From: Balanoglossus misakiensis
Lineage: Eukaryota; Hemichordata
Direction: 5' to 3'
DNA: 64,000 nt
Assembly (NCBI GenBank): GCA_040954595.2
Contig: CM082592.2
Coordinates: 11,346,001 to 11,410,000, forward strand
Shown: positions 11,121-24,800 of the stretch, piece after piece
How the letters are laid out: the number at the start of each line of letters is the position of its first letter
Position numbering within the stretch: the stretch's first letter is position 1
Made by a program: the position numbers and the translations under genes
The notes under the pieces: generated by a model
What the model saw: only the letters and a program-made list of their open reading frames with translations
The model's database searches: none
What the model was told of the DNA's origin: nothing

Positions 11121-14100
11121 GGCCTTTGGGTACTCCACATGTCGCGTACTTCATCCGAAAGAATTAAGATCAACATTGTTCGCGCTTGGGAAATATTATA
11201 GGGACATAGCGAATGACTGTCTCAAGGTAACGTCTACACGCCATATTTATCTCCAGTCTGCTCTTTATTCGTCCAAACTTCATTTTGGAACTTGTGCGAA
11301 GACGATCCGCCGTGATCACTTGAAAGTGCCGTCTGCTTCTTCCGGTGGTTTCTATTCATTTTCTACGGGAGGTACGCAACAGGAAGAGGGAAACACCAAC
11401 GTAAAACAGGCAAACCCAGACGATGACTTCTTTGGACTTGATCAAGAAGGAAATTTTGACAATTTTGAAAAGTCGGAGCTTCATGTTGCCCATAGTGATG
11501 GTGGTTGGAACACGAAACGTCGCAGCAGACGACGGACGATGAAGAATGTTGTTTCTCGCTTGACTCGTCATGTCGACGATAGATTTGCACCCGAAGCGAA
11601 TGATATCGTTGTTGGAGAAGCTGGTCTCGATTCCTTACAGAACTTGACTCAACAGAAACTAAACACATCAAACGTTGCGGAGTCACAGAACTCTGAGGTT
11701 TCCGCCGAAAGCCTGGCCAAGCAAATACGACAGAGAATTCGAAAAGAGAAATCTCGGGCCCCCAAAGACAGAAAGTTGGAGGAAGGTGAACACGATACTG
11801 TCGTGGACGATATCGGTAAGGATTTGACAGAAAGTGATTTGATGTTGTGGTGTGTACAATAAAACCGTATTATATATGCGGTTGTATTAAGTAGGTCAAT
11901 AATTACAATCACTGCAGTTTTGTATTAATATGAGCTGTACTGCGCCTTTCAAAGGTGTTTCCTCAAAAGGCAAAATGGACAGTCAAGGGTTCCGTGTATT
12001 ATCCCACCAAGTGCAAGACCTACGTAGACTATCTCCATACGTGATTGCCAAGATCCTGCAGAGCAGAATTATTTATGACCATGGTAAGCACCTTTATGAT
12101 GTTGCCACCAAATCATCAATGTTTTACACTGACAGGGTAAATCTGGGAAACAAAGTAAAAAAAATCTAATAATTAACCAATGCACAGCAGTGTGGCACCA
12201 TCAAATGCTTTTTTATCCACAGCTGCGCTACAGTAAGATTACCATGGTTTCCGAATTGTTTGACAGAAATTCACCATGGTGTATCTACTCACTGAACATA
12301 AGCTCCCTCAGCAGATTGGGCGTTTCATTATCCATGTCCTCAATTTGCCAATGATTTTTGAGTGAGTGACCTCAACGAAAACTCAGTGTTGCTCATTCTA
12401 ATGCCTATAAGGATTTCTCAAATTAAAAAAAAACTTAAATTCCCCAAATCTCCAAGAATTAATTCAAAGAAACCAAAGAACTGTTGATGGTTGTCAAGCT
12501 GGAAACATTAACACAACTGTGTTTTGCTGAGAATGGGAACACACTAATAATTTCTGGAAAACCATACTTAGAAATGTTAATGATTTTTAGGGGCTGCTGT
12601 GAAGCTATAAATACTTGAATAATCTCTGAATGCACTGAATGTCTTTTTGTCTTTGTTTACAGAAGATGTGCTAGCCATTGATAAACCATATGGTCTGCCA
12701 TCTCACGGTATGTATGTATATGTGTATGGATCACCCATAGCAACTATGTACATTATCTCGTCTGTATATTTCAAGGACGTTGCATAACAGGCATCAGTAC
12801 ACAGGAACGTGGTTTGAGGGATATGATCAGTATTGTTAAAAAAATTGATGTCAACAAAATGGTTCCATAATGGTTGATAATGTTGTTCATAAATAATGAT
12901 AATAATACTTAAGATAATTTGTATATTTAAATGCTAGGTGGACCTGGTATCAGTAACAATGTCAATGACACTTTACGGCTGTTGGCAAAGTTGGTAGACA
13001 AATCCCTTCCAAAGTTGTATCTGGTTCATCGATTGGACAAAGAAACAACAGGAGTCATGCTGCTTGCCAAATCAGAAATCACTGCACGCCAACTAAATGC
13101 TTTATTCAGGCACCACCAAGTCATCAAGAAATACTGGTAAGCATCTTTTATTTTACATAAGATTAAGCCTTTCACCCCCTGATTTCAGTGTACACCAGTC
13201 CAACCAAGCCATTGTGAGCAATGAGGTGGAACCAAAACTCCGTGGTTGAAGGGGTGAATTGTCCATTCAATGAAATCTACAGTTGTAATGATTTTGTCTT
13301 TTCCAGGGTTTTGACTATTCATGTACCAGAACCAGTCGAAGGTCAGTTTTTGAATAACGTATATTTATGCGGTGAAAGAAGCCTGCATCTTTGGACAGAA
13401 TATTTCAGAACAAGAGGAAATCCTCCAATCTCTCCATAATTTTTTTCTGTATCAAAGGTCATGTTATATTCAGTGTTGTGGAAAAAAAACAACTGTGTAT
13501 TCTTTATATGTAACGTGTATGTGAATTCTATTGTGTAGGAGTGGTAGATATACCCATGGCTGAAGGAGAAGTGGTTGGGAAGAAAAGAGTAAGTGTACAT
13601 TCAGATGATGTACACTAATATTCTGTGTAAATTCACCTTAATGCTTTTGTTTCATTTTTTCAGCATTTATCCTAGATGTGTCTCCTTTCAACTGTGAGTG
13701 TGAAAATAATCCTGCAGTCAAAATTACCAGTAAACTGCCAATTTTGGATAATGCTTGAATTAGTTTACTGAGAATGTGTGATCTTTTTCATTCATGTTAT
13801 TTCCCTGTGTTTCTTGACAGATGGTGTTGAGACCAGAGTTCAGTTTAGAATACAAGAACTTGAATCATTTGTCGAGCGGCAAAGGAGTCAAAGCTGTCAC
13901 GAACTACAAAGTGCTTGCAAGTGAAGGAAACTGTGCATTGGTTGAACTCCAACCAGAAACAGGTAGAGTCAACGCTTAACATCCTAGGGTATGGGATGAA
14001 TTATTTTCAGGAAATATCTGTAAAACAAAATTAACTGATCTTGTCATATACATCAGTCAGTTGTTAGATTTGACAGCCGATAATGGATGTATGAACTATC

Positions 14101-14756
14101 AACTAATTTTATTTTTGTCTCATATACATGTACTTCATAAATCTTGGAGTGAGTCATTTAGATTGACAGCTGGTAATGGGTGTCAGTGGTCATGCATAAA
14201 TTATGTGTGTACATCTACCGTAATTTTATTTTTTCCCCTCAGGCATCAAGCATCAGATCCGTTGTCATCTAGCTGTTGGTCTTGGATGTCCAATTCTGGG
14301 AGATCACAAATACTCACATAATGACAGATTAGCACCACAGGTACGTAGACATCATATCATTAGTTTTCCGGCCAATTCTTCGAGTCCTTAATAGATCAAA
14401 CCTTTGTGGTCAGTTTTGTTTGATTGCTAAAGTATTTATAATGTTTTATTGAGAACTTCCTAAGTACAGTTTTGAAATATGCCTCAAATAAACAAATACA
14501 GTCTGATTCCCCCTCCCTCCCCTCTCCCCCGATAATTGCTCATGTCATGTATTTTGTGATGATTTTGCAGAAAGTACCTGGAGATATGTTGCAAAGTCTT
14601 GGTATGAGACAATCTAAAGCCAGGACTGTGCCCATGCATTTGCATGCCAAGCAGCTGATCATACCCGAATTCCGTAATGGTCGCAACCTCTTCATATCTG
14701 CTACACTTCCAGATCATTTCACGAGGAACATGAGAAGCCTCAACATCCGACTTTAA
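11113..14756 (+). CDS. RPUSD4: Mitochondrial RNA pseudouridine synthase RPUSD4
   Basis: Nine exons: 11113-11815, 11955-12083, 12663-12707, 12938-13136, 13307-13341, 13539-13588, 13821-13962, 14243-14340 and 14571-14756. GT-AG borders and phases agree, giving 528 residues. The C-terminal half is an RluA-family pseudouridine synthase domain: IDKPYGLPSHGGPG, then the catalytic motif HRLDKETTGVMLLAKS (nucleophilic Asp about residue 326), VVDIPMAEGE, ELQPETGIKHQIR, ILGDHKYS..RLAPQ, and QSKARTVPMHLHAKQL. The RLAPQ and QSKAR blocks favour RPUSD4 over RPUSD3 or RPUSD2. In the family it pseudouridylates mitochondrial 16S rRNA and certain mt-tRNAs in mitochondrial RNA granules. The N-terminus (MAAAFGYSTCRVL, basic, few acids) looks like a targeting peptide. 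The protein is about 150 residues longer than human RPUSD4 because of an acidic/basic low-complexity region in exon 1 (about residues 90-235). The start sits in a TISU element. Confidence 0.93.
13163..13258. mobile_element. MITE-like inverted-repeat element, copy 2 (degenerate)
   Basis: It lies in an RPUSD4 intron (13137-13306). The left end TTAAGCCTTTCACCCC and right end GGTTGAAGGGGTGAA are imperfect inverted repeats, and the core CCATTG-TGAG-CAATGA with flanking GTCCAACC and GGTGGAACC matches the element at 2672-2765. It is more decayed than copy 1 and has no coding capacity. Confidence 0.5.
14055..14242 (+). repeat. Imperfect tandem duplication in RPUSD4 intron 7
   Basis: Two stretches about 100 bases apart share TTAGATTTGACAGC / TTAGATTGACAGC, TAATGGATGT / TAATGGGTGT and TAATTTTATTTTT. 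The second copy ends in the functional acceptor of the exon at 14243, so the duplicated part includes the polypyrimidine tract. The first copy ends in GTCTCAT, without the acceptor AG. Confidence 0.45.
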
Positions 14757-15480
14757 AGACAATCTATTTTTGGTCCTTTGAACCAATGAAAGCAGTCTCA
14801 CAATATTGCCAGGGACAGTTAGAACCCCAGAAATACAAATCCTTGACTTTGAACTTACTTGGAGTTTTGTGTATGGAGACAAGTAAAGTCCTTTTCCACA
14901 AAACATTTATGTGACAAGATAGCATAATGTTTTTTTACATTAATACAAATAGTTAGACAAAGGAAATGATAAATTGTCAAGCTGCATGTTTGTAAAGTCT
15001 TCTGCTTCCACTGAGCATCTAATATTTCCATTATGCTTTAGTGAAATCTTTTAGCAAATATCTACGCAGAGCTTATGTGTGTACGGTAAATATTAACAGG
15101 GTTACTATGACAATGTAGTTACTGTACTCTGGGCTATTACATGTATATTGTACCTGAAACAATAAAATCTTTGCAGTTCATGAAGGAACTTAAATATTGT
15201 CTCTTTTTTACACATACAGCTATACATCTATGTACCTTACCATTGTTACATCTCTAGAGGTGACTGATACTGGATAGATATTTGCCACTAAAATTATATT
15301 ATTTTTTGTAATTTGCACACTGTATATCTTGAAATTCCATTGCTTCACACTGAAAGGCAATAATGAAGAAATTAAATTTAGGATAAATTTTCAAATATAC
15401 AAAATAATAATACAAAAATCTCATGAAAAATTGTGCAGAACTTTCACAAAAATCCAAAATTCTCTGAATATGATCAAACA
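14757..15480 (+). other. RPUSD4 3' UTR and AT-rich spacer
   Basis: AATAAA at 15161-15166 is a likely poly(A) signal about 400 bases after the RPUSD4 stop. From about 15360 the sequence becomes very AT-rich, with fragments such as CAAAAATCCAAAATTC that may be highly decayed satellite. I see no gene. Confidence 0.5.
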
Positions 15481-15840
15481 GAACTGAAAAAAGCTATAAC
15501 CCATGAAATTTTGCAAATTTGCAAAGTCGAAAAATTGTCATTTCTGGATGATTTTCATGAGCTATAACCCATGTTTTTTTTCAAAAAATGAAGAAATTTT
15601 GAAAATTCGCAAAGTCGAAAAATTGTCATTTCTGGATGATTTTCATGAGCTATATTAACCCATGTTTTTTTTTCAAAAAATGAAGAAATTTTGAAAATTC
15701 GCAAAGTCGAAAAATTGTCATTTCTGGATGATTTTCATGAGCTATAACCCATGTTTTTTTTCAAAAAATAAAAAAATTTTGAAAATTCGCAAAGTCGAAA
15801 AATTGTCATTTCTGGATGATTTTCATCAGCTATAACCCAT
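15481..15840 (-). repeat. Diverged edge monomers of the 87-bp satellite
   Basis: About four to five monomers can be followed by the anchor GCTATAACCC or close variants at 15493, 15561, 15649, 15741 and 15829. They differ from the array consensus in the same way: AATTGTCATTTCTGGATGAT replaces the usual second dyad, and GAAGAAATTTTG replaces GACCAAATTTTG. Spacing is irregular (68-92). This is the normal look of a satellite border, where homogenisation is weak. Confidence 0.85.
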
Positions 15841-18800
15841 GGTTTTTTCAAAAAATGACCAAATTTTGAAAATTCGCAAAGTCGAAAAATCCTCGATTTT
15901 TCGACATTTTCCTGAGCTATAACCCATGGTTTTTTTCAAAAAATGACCAAATTTTGAAAATTCGCAAAGTCGAAAAATCCTCGATTTTTCGACATTTTCC
16001 TGAGCTATAACCCATGGTTTTTTTCAAAAAATGACCAAATTTTGAAAATTCGCAAAGTCGAAAAATCCTCGATTTTTCGACATTTTCCTGAGCTATAACC
16101 CATGGTTTTTTCAAAAAATGACCAAATTTTGAAAATTCGCAAAGTCGAAAAATCCTCGATTTTTCGACATTTTCCTGAGCTATAACCCATGGTTTTTTCA
16201 AAAAATGACCAAATTTTGAAAATTCGCAAAGTCAAAATCCTCGATTTTTCGACATTTTCCTGAGCTATAACCCATGGTTTTTTCAAAATAGACCAAATTT
16301 TGAAAATTCGCAAAGTCGAAAAATCCTCGATTTTTCGACATTTTCCTGAGCTATAACCCATGGTTTTTTCAAAAAATGACCAAATTTTGAAAATTCGCAA
16401 AGTCGAAAAATCCTCGATTTTTCACGATTTTCCTGAGCTATAACCCATGGTTTTTTCAAAAAATGACCAAATTTTGAAAATTCGCAAAGTCGAAAAATCC
16501 TCGATTTTTCACGATTTTCCTGAGCTATAAACCATGGTTTTTTCAAAAAATGACCAAATTTTGAAAATTCGCAAAGTCGAAAAATCCTCGATTTTTCGAC
16601 ATTTTCCTGAGCTATAACCCATGGTTTTTTCAAAAAATGACCAAATTTTGAAAATTCGCAAAGTCGAAAAATCCTCGATTTTTCGACATTTTCCTGAGCT
16701 ATAACCCATGTTTTTTTCAAAAAATGACCAAATTTTGAAAATTCGCAAAGTCGAAAAATCCTCGATTTTTCACGATTTTCCTGAGCTATAACCCATGGTT
16801 TTTTCAAAAAATGACCAAATTTTGAAAATTCGCAAAGTCGAAAAATCCTCGATTTTTCGACATTTTCCTGAGCTATAACCCATGGTTTTTTCAAAAAATG
16901 ACCAAATTTTGAAAATTCGCAAAGTCGAAAAATCCTCGATTTTTCGACATTTTCCTGAGCTATAACCCATGGTTTTTTTCAAAAAAGGACCAAATTTTGA
17001 AAATTCACAAAGTCGAAAAATCCTCGATTTTTCGACATTTTCCTGAGCTATAACCCATGGTTTTTTCAAAAAATGACCAAATTTTGAAAATTCGCAAAGT
17101 CGAAAAATCCTCGATTTTTCGACATTTTCCTGAGCTATAACCCATGGTTTTTTCAAAAAATGACCAAATTTTGAAAATTCGCAAAGTCGAAAAATCCTCG
17201 ATTTTTCGACATTTTCCTGAGCTATAACCCATGGTTTTTTTCAAAAAATGACCAAATTTTGAAAATTCGCAAAGTCGAAAAATCCTCGATTTTTCGACAT
17301 TTTCCTGAGCTATAACCCATGGTTTTTTTCAAAAAATGACCAAATTTTGAAAATTCGCAAAGTCGAAAAATCCTCGATTTTTCACGATTTTCCTGAGCTA
17401 TAACCCATGGTTTTTTCAAAAAATGACCAAATTTTGAAAATTCGCAAAGTCGAAAAATCCTCGATTTTTCACGATTTTCCTGAGCTATAATTCATGGTTT
17501 TTTCAAAAAATGACCAAATTTTGAAAATTCGCAAAGTCGAAAAATCCTCGATTTTTCACGATTTTCCTGAGCTATAACCCATGGTTTTTTCAAAAAATGA
17601 CCAAATTTTGAAAATTCGCAAAGTCGAAAAATCCTCGATTTTTCGACATTTTCCTGAGCTATAACCCATGGTTTTTTCAAAAAATGACCAAATTTTGAAA
17701 ATTCACAAAGTCGAAAAATCCTCGATTTTTCGACATTTTCCTGAGCTATAACCCATGGTTTTTTCAAAAAATGACCAAATTTTGAAAATTCGCAAAGTCG
17801 AAAAATCCTCGATTTTTCGACATTTTCCTGAGCTATAACCCATGGTTTTTTCAAAAAATGACCAAATTTTGAAAATTCGCAAAGTCGAAAAATCCTCGAT
17901 TTTTCGACATTTTCCTGAGCTATAACCCATGGTTTTTTCAAAAAATGACCAAATTTTGAAAATTCGCAAAGTCGAAAAATCCTCGATTTTTCGACATTTT
18001 CCTGAGCTATAACCCATGGTTTTTTCAAAAAATGACCAAATTTTGAAAATTCGCTAAGTCGAAAAATCCTCGATTTTTCGACATTTTCCTGAGCTATAAC
18101 CCATGGTTTTTTCAAAAAATGACCAAATTTTGAAAATTCACAAAGTCGAAAAATCCTCGATTTTTCGACATTTTCCTGAGCTATAACCCATGGTTTTTTC
18201 AAAAAATGACCAAATTTTGAAAATTCGCAAAGTCGAAAAATCCTCGATTTTTCGACATTTTCCTGAGCTATAACCCATGGTTTTTTCAAAAAATGACCAA
18301 ATTTTGAAAATTCGCTAAGTCGAAAAATCCTCGATTTTTCGACATTTTCCTGAGCTATAACCCATGTTTTTTTCAAAAAATGACCAAATTTTGAAAATTC
18401 ACAAAGTCGAAAAATCCTCGATTTTTCGACATTTTCCTGAGCTATAACCCATGGTTTTTTCAAAAAATGACCAAATTTTGAAAATTCGCAAAGTCGAAAA
18501 ATCCTCGATTTTTCGACATTTTCCTGAGCTATAACCCATGGTTTTTTCAAAAAATGACCAAATTTTGAAAATTCGCAAAGTCGAAAAATCCTCGATTTTT
18601 CGACATTTTCCTGAGCTATAACCCATGGTTTTTTCAAAAAATGACCAAATTTTGAAAATTCGCAAAGTCGAAAAATCCTCGATTTTTCGACATTTTCCTG
18701 AGCTATAACCCATGGTTTTTTCAAAAAATGACCAAATTTTGAAAATTCGCAAAGTCGAAAAATCCTCGATTTTTCACGATTTTCCTGAGCTATAACCCAT

Positions 18801-21800
18801 GGTTTTTTCAAAAAAATGACCAAATTTTGAAAATTCGCAAAGTCGAAAAATCCTCGATTTTTCACGATTTTCCTGAGCTATAACCCATGGTTTTTTCAAA
18901 AAATGACCAAATTTTGAAAATTCGCAAAGTCGAAAAATCCTCGATTTTTCACGATTTTCCTGAGCTATAACCCATGGTTTTTTTTAAAAAATGACCAAAT
19001 TTTGAAAATTCGCAAAGTCGAAAAATCCTCGATTTTTCACGATTTTCCTGAGCTATAACCCATGGTTTTTTCAAAAAATGACCAAATTTTGAAAATTCGC
19101 AAAGTCGAAAAATCCTCGATTTTTCACGATTTTCCTGAGCTATAACCCATGGTTTTTTCAAAAAATGACCAAATTTTGAAAATTCGCAAAGTCGAAAAAT
19201 CCTCGATTTTTCACGATTTTCCTGAGCTATAACCCATGGTTTTTTCAAAAAATGACCAAATTTTGAAAATTCGCAAAGTCGAAAAATCCTCGATTTTTCG
19301 ACATTTTCCTGAGCTATAACCCATGGTTTTTTCAAAAAATGACCAAATTTTGAAAATTCGCAAAGTCGAAAAATCCTCGATTTTTCGACATTTTCCTGAG
19401 CTATAACCCATGGTTTTTTCAAAAAATGACCAAATTTTGAAAATTCGCAAAGTCGAAAAATCCTCGATTTTTCGACATTTTCCTAAGCTATAACCCATGG
19501 TTTTTTCAAAAAATGACCAAATTTTGAAAATTCGCAAAGTCGAAAAATCCTCGATTTTTCGACATTTTCCTGAGCTATAACCCATGGTTTTTTCAAAAAA
19601 TGACCAAATTTTGAAAATTCGCAAAGTCGAAAAATCCTCGATTTTTCGACATTTTCCTGAGCTATAACCCATGGTTTTTTCAAAAAATGACCAAATTTTG
19701 AAAATTCGCAAAGTCGAAAAATCCTCGATTTTTCGACATTTTCCTGAGCTATAACCCATGGTTTTTTCAAAAAATGACCAAATTTTGAAAATTCGCAAAG
19801 TCGAAAAATCCTCGATTTTTCGACATTTTCCTGAGCTATAACCCATGGTTTTTTCAAAAAATGACCAAATTTTGAAAATTCGCAAAGTCGAAAAATCCTC
19901 GATTTTTCGACATTTTCCTGAGCTATAACCCATGGTTTTTTCAAAAAATGACCAAATTTTGAAAATTCGCAAAGTCGAAAAATCCTCGATTTTTCGACAT
20001 TTTCCTGAGCTATAACCCATGGTTTTTTCAAAAAATGACCAAATTTTGAAAATTCGCAAAGTCGAAAAATCCTCGATTTTTCACGATTTTCCTGAGCTAT
20101 AACCCATGGTTTTTTCAAAAAATGACCAAATTTTGAAAATTCGCAAAGTCGAAAAATCCTCGATTTTTCACGATTTTCCTGAGCTATAACCCATGGTTTT
20201 TTCAAAAAATGACCAAATTTTGAAAATTCGCAAAGTCGAAAAATCCTCGATTTTTCACGATTTTCCTGAGCTATAACCCATGGTTTTTTCAAAAAATGAC
20301 CAAATTTTGAAAATTCGCAAAGTCGAAAAATCCTCGATTTTTCGACATTTTCCTGAGCTATAACCCATGGTTTTTTCAAAAAATGACCAAATTTTGAAAA
20401 TTCGCAAAGTCGAAAAATCCTCGATTTTTCGACATTTTCCTGAGCTATAACCCATGGTTTTTTCAAAAAATGACCAAATTTTGAAAATTCGCAAAGTCGA
20501 AAAATCCTCGATTTTTCGACATTTTCCTGAGCTATAACCCATGGTTTTTTTCAAAAAATGACCAAATTTTGAAAATTCGCAAAGTCGAAAAATCCTCGAT
20601 TTTTCGACATTTTCCTGAGCTATAACCCATGGTTTTTTTTTCAAAAAATGACCAAATTTTGAAAATTCGCAAAGTCGAAAAATCCTCGATTTTTCGACAT
20701 TTTCCTGAGCTATAACCCATGGTTTTTTTCAAAAAATTACCAAATTTTGAAAATTCGCAAAGTCGAAAAATCCTCGATTTTTCGACATTTTCCTGAGCTA
20801 TAACCCATGGTTTTTTCAAAAAATGACCAAATTTTGAAAATTCGCAAAGTCGAAAAATCCTCGATTTTTCACGATTTTCCTGAGCTATAACCCATGGTTT
20901 TTTCAAAAAATGACCAAATTTTGAAAATTCGCAAAGTCGAAAAATCCTCGATTTTTCACGATTTTCCTGAGCTATAACCCATGGTTTTTTCAAAAAATGA
21001 CCAAATTTTGAAAATTCGCAAAGTCGAAAAATCCTCGATTTTTCACGATTTTCCTGAGCTATAACCCATGGTTTTTTCAAAAAATGACCAAATTTTGAAA
21101 ATTCGCAAAGTCGAAAAATCCTCGATTTTTCACGATTTTCCTGAGCTATAACCCATGGTTTTTTCAAAAAATGACCAAATTTTGAAAATTCGCAAAGTCG
21201 AAAAATCCTCGATTTTTCACGATTTTCCTGAGCTATAACCCATGGTTTTTTCAAAAAATGACCAAATTTTGAAAATTCGCAAAGTCGAAAAATCCTCGAT
21301 TTTTCGACATTTTCCTGAGCTATAACCCATGGTTTTTTCAAAAAATGACCAAATTTTGAAAATTCGCAAAGTCGAAAAATCCTCGATTTTTCGACATTTT
21401 CCTGAGCTATAACCCATGGTTTTTTCAAAAAATGACCAAATTTTGAAAATTCGCAAAGTCGAAAAATCCTCGATTTTTCGACATTTTCCTGAGCTATAAC
21501 CCATGGTTTTTTCAAAAAATGACCAAATTTTGAAAATTCGCAAAGTCGAAAAATCCTCGATTTTTCGACATTTTCCTGAGCTATAACCCATGGTTTTTTC
21601 AAAAAATGACCAAATTTTGAAAATTCGCAAAGTCGAAAAATCCTCGATTTTTCGACATTTTCCTGAGCTATAACCCATGGTTTTTTCAAAAAATGACCAA
21701 ATTTTGAAAATTCGCAAAGTCGAAAAATCCTCGATTTTTCACGATTTTCCTGAGCTATAACCCATGGTTTTTTCAAAAAAATGACCAAATTTTGAAAATT

Positions 21801-24800
21801 CGCAAAGTCGAAAAATCCTCGATTTTTCACGATTTTCCTGAGCTATAACCCATGGTTTTTTCAAAAAATGACCAAATTTTGAAAATTCGCAAAGTCGAAA
21901 AATCCTCGATTTTTCACGATTTTCCTGAGCTATAACCCATGGTTTTTTTTAAAAAATGACCAAATTTTGAAAATTCGCAAAGTCGAAAAATCCTCGATTT
22001 TTCACGATTTTCCTGAGCTATAACCCATGGTTTTTTCAAAAAATGACCAAATTTTGAAAATTCGCAAAGTCGAAAAATCCTCGATTTTTCACGATTTTCC
22101 TGAGCTATAACCCATGGTTTTTTCAAAAAATGACCAAATTTTGAAAATTCGCAAAGTCGAAAAATCCTCGATTTTTCACGATTTTCCTGAGCTATAACCC
22201 ATGGTTTTTTCAAAAAATGACCAAATTTTGAAAATTCGCAAAGTCGAAAAATCCTCGATTTTTCGACATTTTCCTGAGCTATAACCCATGGTTTTTTCAA
22301 AAAATGACCAAATTTTGAAAATTCGCAAAGTCGAAAAATCCTCGATTTTTCGACATTTTCCTGAGCTATAACCCATGGTTTTTTCAAAAAATGACCAAAT
22401 TTTGAAAATTCGCAAAGTCGAAAAATCCTCGATTTTTCGACATTTTCCTAAGCTATAACCCATGGTTTTTTCAAAAAATGACCAAATTTTGAAAATTCGC
22501 AAAGTCGAAAAATCCTCGATTTTTCGACATTTTCCTGAGCTATAACCCATGGTTTTTTCAAAAAATGACCAAATTTTGAAAATTCGCAAAGTCGAAAAAT
22601 CCTCGATTTTTCGACATTTTCCTGAGCTATAACCCATGGTTTTTTCAAAAAATGACCAAATTTTGAAAATTCGCAAAGTCGAAAAATCCTCGATTTTTCG
22701 ACATTTTCCTGAGCTATAACCCATGGTTTTTTCAAAAAATGACCAAATTTTGAAAATTCGCAAAGTCGAAAAATCCTCGATTTTTCGACATTTTCCTGAG
22801 CTATAACCCATGGTTTTTTCAAAAAATGACCAAATTTTGAAAATTCGCAAAGTCGAAAAATCCTCGATTTTTCGACATTTTCCTGAGCTATAACCCATGG
22901 TTTTTTCAAAAAATGACCAAATTTTGAAAATTCGCAAAGTCGAAAAATCCTCGATTTTTCGACATTTTCCTGAGCTATAACCCATGGTTTTTTCAAAAAA
23001 TGACCAAATTTTGAAAATTCGCAAAGTCGAAAAATCCTCGATTTTTCACGATTTTCCTGAGCTATAACCCATGGTTTTTTCAAAAAATGACCAAATTTTG
23101 AAAATTCGCAAAGTCGAAAAATCCTCGATTTTTCACGATTTTCCTGAGCTATAACCCATGGTTTTTTTCAAAAAATGACCAAATTTTGAAAATTCGCAAA
23201 GTCGAAAAATCCTCGATTTTTCACGATTTTCCTGAGCTATAACCCATGGTTTTTTCAAAAAATGACCAAATTTTGAAAATTCGCAAAGTCGAAAAATCCT
23301 CGATTTTTCGACATTTTCCTGAGCTATAACCCATGGTTTTTTCAAAAAATGACCAAATTTTGAAAATTCGCAAAGTCGAAAAATCCTCGATTTTTCGACA
23401 TTTTCCTGAGCTATAACCCATGGTTTTTTCAAAAAATGACCAAATTTTGAAAATTCGCAAAGTCGAAAAATCCTCGATTTTTCGACATTTTCCTGAGCTA
23501 TAACCCATGGTTTTTTCAAAAAATGACCAAATTTTGAAAATTCGCAAAGTCGAAAAATCCTCGATTTTTCGACATTTTCCTGAGCTATAACCCATGGTTT
23601 TTTCAAAAAATGACCAAATTTTGAAAATTCGCAAAGTCGAAAAATCCTCGATTTTTCGACATTTTCCTGAGCTATAACCCATGGTTTTTTCAAAAAATGA
23701 CCAAATTTTGAAAATTCGCAAAGTCGAAAAAATCCTCGATTTTTCGACATTTTCCTGAGCTATAACCCATGGTTTTTTCAAAAAATGACCAAATTTTGAA
23801 AATTCGCAAAGTCGAAAAATCCTCGATTTTTCACGATTTTCCTGAGCTATAACCCATGGTTTTTTCAAAAAATGACCAAATTTTGAAAATTCGCAAAGTC
23901 GAAAAATCCTCGATTTTTCACGATTTTCCTGAGCTATAACCCATGGTTTTTTCAAAAAATGACCAAATTTTGAAAATTCGCAAAGTCGAAAAATCCTCGA
24001 TTTTTCACGATTTTCCTGAGCTATAACCCATGGTTTTTTCAAAAAATGACCAAATTTTGAAAATTCGCAAAGTCGAAAAATCCTCGATTTTTCACGATTT
24101 TCCTGAGCTATAACCCATGGTTTTTTCAAAAAATGACCAAATTTTGAAAATTCGCAAAGTCGAAAAATCCTCGATTTTTCACGATTTTCCTGAGCTATAA
24201 CCCATGGTTTTTTCAAAAAATGACCAAATTTTGAAAATTCGCAAAGTCGAAAAATCCTCGATTTTTCGACATTTTCCTGAGCTATAACCCATGGTTTTTT
24301 CAAAAAATGACCAAATTTTGAAAATTCGCAAAGTCGAAAAATCCTCGATTTTTCGACATTTTCCTGAGCTATAACCCATGGTTTTTTCAAAAAATGACCA
24401 AATTTTGAAAATTCGCAAAGTCGAAAAATCCTCGATTTTTCGACATTTTCCTGAGCTATAACCCATGGTTTTTTCAAAAAATGACCAAATTTTGAAAATT
24501 CGCAAAGTCGAAAAATCCTCGATTTTTCGACATTTTCCTGAGCTATAACCCATGGTTTTTTTCAAAAAATGACCAAATTTTGAAAATTCGCAAAGTCGAA
24601 AAATCCTCGATTTTTCGACATTTTCCTGAGCTATAACCCATGGTTTTTTCAAAAAATGACCAAATTTTGAAAATTCGCAAAGTCGAAAAATCCTCGATTT
24701 TTCGACATTTTCCTGAGCTATAACCCATGGTTTTTTCAAAAAATGACCAAATTTTGAAAATTCGCAAAGTCGAAAAATCCTCGATTTTTCGACATTTTCC

